Shown: positions 62,879 to 64,000 of the stretch, piece after piece
Numbering within the stretch: position 1 is the stretch's first letter
How the letters are laid out: every line of letters begins with the position of its first letter
Origin: Halolamina rubra
GTDB taxonomy: Archaea > Halobacteriota > Halobacteria > Halobacteriales > Haloferacaceae
Direction: 5' to 3'
DNA: 64,000 bases
NCBI RefSeq assembly: GCF_000739555.1
Contig: NZ_BBJN01000012.1
Span: 1 to 64,000, forward strand
Program-made: the position numbers and the translations under genes
The notes under the pieces: model-generated
Seen by the model: the letters and a program-made list of their open reading frames with translations, nothing else
The model's database searches: none
Told to the model about the DNA's origin: nothing

Positions 62879-63454
62879 CTACTCCCCCTCGAACCCCACG
62901 TTCTCCAGCTCCGTCACCTCGCCGAACAGCCAGTCGGCGTGGTCGACAGCGTACTCCTTGTGGTCCTCCTCGATGTACCCCAGCGCGTCCTCGACGAGCA
63001 CGGGCTTGTAGTCCCGAAGGCCCGCGCTGCCGGCGGTGTGGAGCACGCAGACGTTAGCGAGCGTCCCGCAGATAAGCAGGTCGTCGACGCCGTGGCTGTC
63101 GAGGTACGCCTCGAGGTCGGTCCGGTAGAACGCGTCGTACGTGTGTTTCTCGACGACGTGATCGTCCTCGCGCACGTCGAGCTCGTCGTGGAGTTCGGCG
63201 TCCCACGTCCCCTCGACGACGTGTTCGCCCCAGCGCTCGAACTCGTCGTAGTAGTGGTTCCCGTCGAACTGCCCCTCCGGGTGGGTGTCCTTCGTGTACA
63301 CGACGCTCGCGCCGGCGTCGCGGGCGCGGGCGACGAGCTCGCTCACCGGCTCGATCGCCGACTCGCTGGCGGGCGCGAACAGGCTGCCGTCGGGGTGGCA
63401 GAACCCGTGCTGCATGTCGACGACGACCACCGCGGTACTGTCGGGCTCGTACAT
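62879..63454 (-). CDS. Isochorismatase/nicotinamidase family cysteine hydrolase
   Basis: A 191-residue cytosolic hydrolase. The catalytic triad can be read as D14 (VVVDMQHGF), K56 region (VVYTKDTH) and the nucleophilic Cys in GTLANVCVLHTA. Family members cleave amides such as nicotinamide, or isochorismate. The metal motif D-x-H of nicotinamidase is suggested by KDTHPEGQF but is not clear. ATG 63454 (MYEPDSTAVVVV) is preferred to longer in-frame options. Confidence 0.86.
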   Translation of the reverse strand: MYEPDSTAVVVVDMQHGFCHPDGSLFAPASESAIEPVSELVARARDAGASVVYTKDTHPEGQFDGNHYYDEFERWGEHVVEGTWDAELHDELDVREDDHVVEKHTYDAFYRTDLEAYLDSHGVDDLLICGTLANVCVLHTAGSAGLRDYKPVLVEDALGYIEEDHKEYAVDHADWLFGEVTELENVGFEGE

Positions 63455-63542
63455 GTCGCCCCGTTGGACCGTCGACGCCTTAGCTCCCGTGGCAGCCTCC
63501 CCTCGCCGCGGTCTTTTTGCGTGGTCGGTCCCATGTGGGGCT

Positions 63543-64000
63543 ATGCGACGAGTCTCCGCGGTTTTCGCCGTCGCGGTCGTCGTCCTCGCCGGGCTCGCCC
63601 CCGCCGCGGCGGCCGCGCCCGCCGCGCCGACAACCGCCGACGCGGCCGTGGCGTCGGCCGGTGTCGACGCGACGACACAGGCGACCAACGACAGCGCGCC
63701 GCCGGACCCCGAGAGCGACCGGCTCGGCTGGGAGGACGGCTACTGGCACAACGAGAGCATCGACGTCGACCAGAGCGACGGGATCACGCAGGCGGAGCTC
63801 AACGCCACCATCGCGCGGGCGAAAGCCCGCGTCGAGGTGATCCGGGGCGTCGAGTTCGACATGGACGTGCCCGTCGAGATCGTCCCGCGCTCGGAGTTCG
63901 CGAACTCGTCGTCGAACGTCTCCTACAGCGACGCCTACCGGACGTTCGACAACGCGACGTACGAGGCGCTGTTCCTGATCGGCGAGGAGACCAGCTCCAT
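63543..64000 (+). CDS. Hvo_1808 family surface protein (C-terminus beyond window)
   Basis: The frame is open to the window end, giving 152 residues. It begins with a Sec-type signal peptide (MRRVSAVFAVAVVVLAGLA, cleaved in an Ala-rich run), then a Ser/Thr/Asp-rich mature start with several N-glycosylation sequons (NDS, NES, NAT, NSS, NVS). WEDGYWHNESIDVDQSDGIT is the signature of what RefSeq calls Hvo_1808 family surface proteins. TATA-like CTTTTTGCG lies near -30. Confidence 0.85.
   Translation, partial: MRRVSAVFAVAVVVLAGLAPAAAAAPAAPTTADAAVASAGVDATTQATNDSAPPDPESDRLGWEDGYWHNESIDVDQSDGITQAELNATIARAKARVEVIRGVEFDMDVPVEIVPRSEFANSSSNVSYSDAYRTFDNATYEALFLIGEETSS

Overview
The window is a high-GC stretch of a haloarchaeal chromosome (class Halobacteria; I cannot fix the genus). 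The evidence is consistent: strongly acidic proteins, Tat-type lipoprotein signals, RadA, a doublet histone, a 7TM-type sensor kinase, archaeal CCA-adding enzyme, tRNA genes without encoded CCA, many TATA-like boxes about 25-30 nt before start codons (leaderless transcripts), and several tiny zinc-finger proteins and DUF families that I know only from halophilic archaea (DUF5786, DUF5784, DUF5806, DUF5813, Hvo_1808 family). Genes are densely packed; no intergenic gap exceeds about 270 nt. I see no CRISPR array, IS element, prophage or replication origin.

Layout. 0-4.5 kb: carotenoid oxygenase (cut by the window edge), CDF cation exporter, SNF-type Na+ symporter, HIT protein, small secreted protein. 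4.5-10 kb: a CUT1-type sugar ABC importer operon on the minus strand (substrate-binding protein, two permeases, ATPase) followed by a D-2-hydroxyacid dehydrogenase. 10-17.3 kb: D-malate/tartrate-type dehydrogenase, malate dehydrogenase, a CPBP protease, surface proteins, UvrC and an AhpD-like protein. 17.5-20.8 kb: ABC-2 exporter pair and a secreted ferritin-like protein with a glycosylation-type tail. 20.8-34 kb: housekeeping genes (6-phosphogluconate dehydrogenase, amidohydrolase, M29 aminopeptidase, HemB, DedA, PHP phosphoesterase, RadA, PspAB) mixed with universal stress proteins and haloarchaeal DUF proteins. 34-42 kb: tRNA-Arg, histone translationally coupled to a histone-deacetylase-family enzyme, CCA-adding enzyme, tRNA-Asn, tRNA-Met, a receiver/GAF protein with its RecA-like partner, and tRNA-Leu followed by an imperfect palindrome. 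42-53.7 kb: flavin monooxygenase, ATP-grasp ligase, thymidylate kinase, NDUFA9-like protein, sensor kinase, MBL hydrolase, AlkA-type glycosylase, and a NikR-like regulator beside a DUF4396 membrane protein. 54-57.5 kb: the sdhCDBA operon. 57.5-64 kb: dihydroorotase, lipoate ligase-like protein, an M23-like peptidase homologue, hotdog thioesterase, CPBP protease, isochorismatase-type hydrolase and an Hvo_1808 surface protein cut by the window end.

The most striking global signal is six separate genes (substrate-binding protein, uvrC, a universal stress protein, a small membrane protein, a sensor kinase and sdhB) each interrupted by what is exactly a one-base deletion, every one restored by adding a single base. 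Several are expected to be important, so consensus error in the assembly is the likeliest explanation, but this should be resolved before any of these genes is called broken. The most interesting biological points are the histone/deacetylase coupling, the M23-like peptidase in an organism expected to lack murein, the NikR-like regulator with a shifted metal-ligand register beside a DUF4396 protein, the receiver with Glu in place of the phosphoacceptor Asp fused to GAF and paired with a P-loop-degenerate RecA-like protein, and tandem or palindromic repeats around gene ends and tRNA 3' ends.
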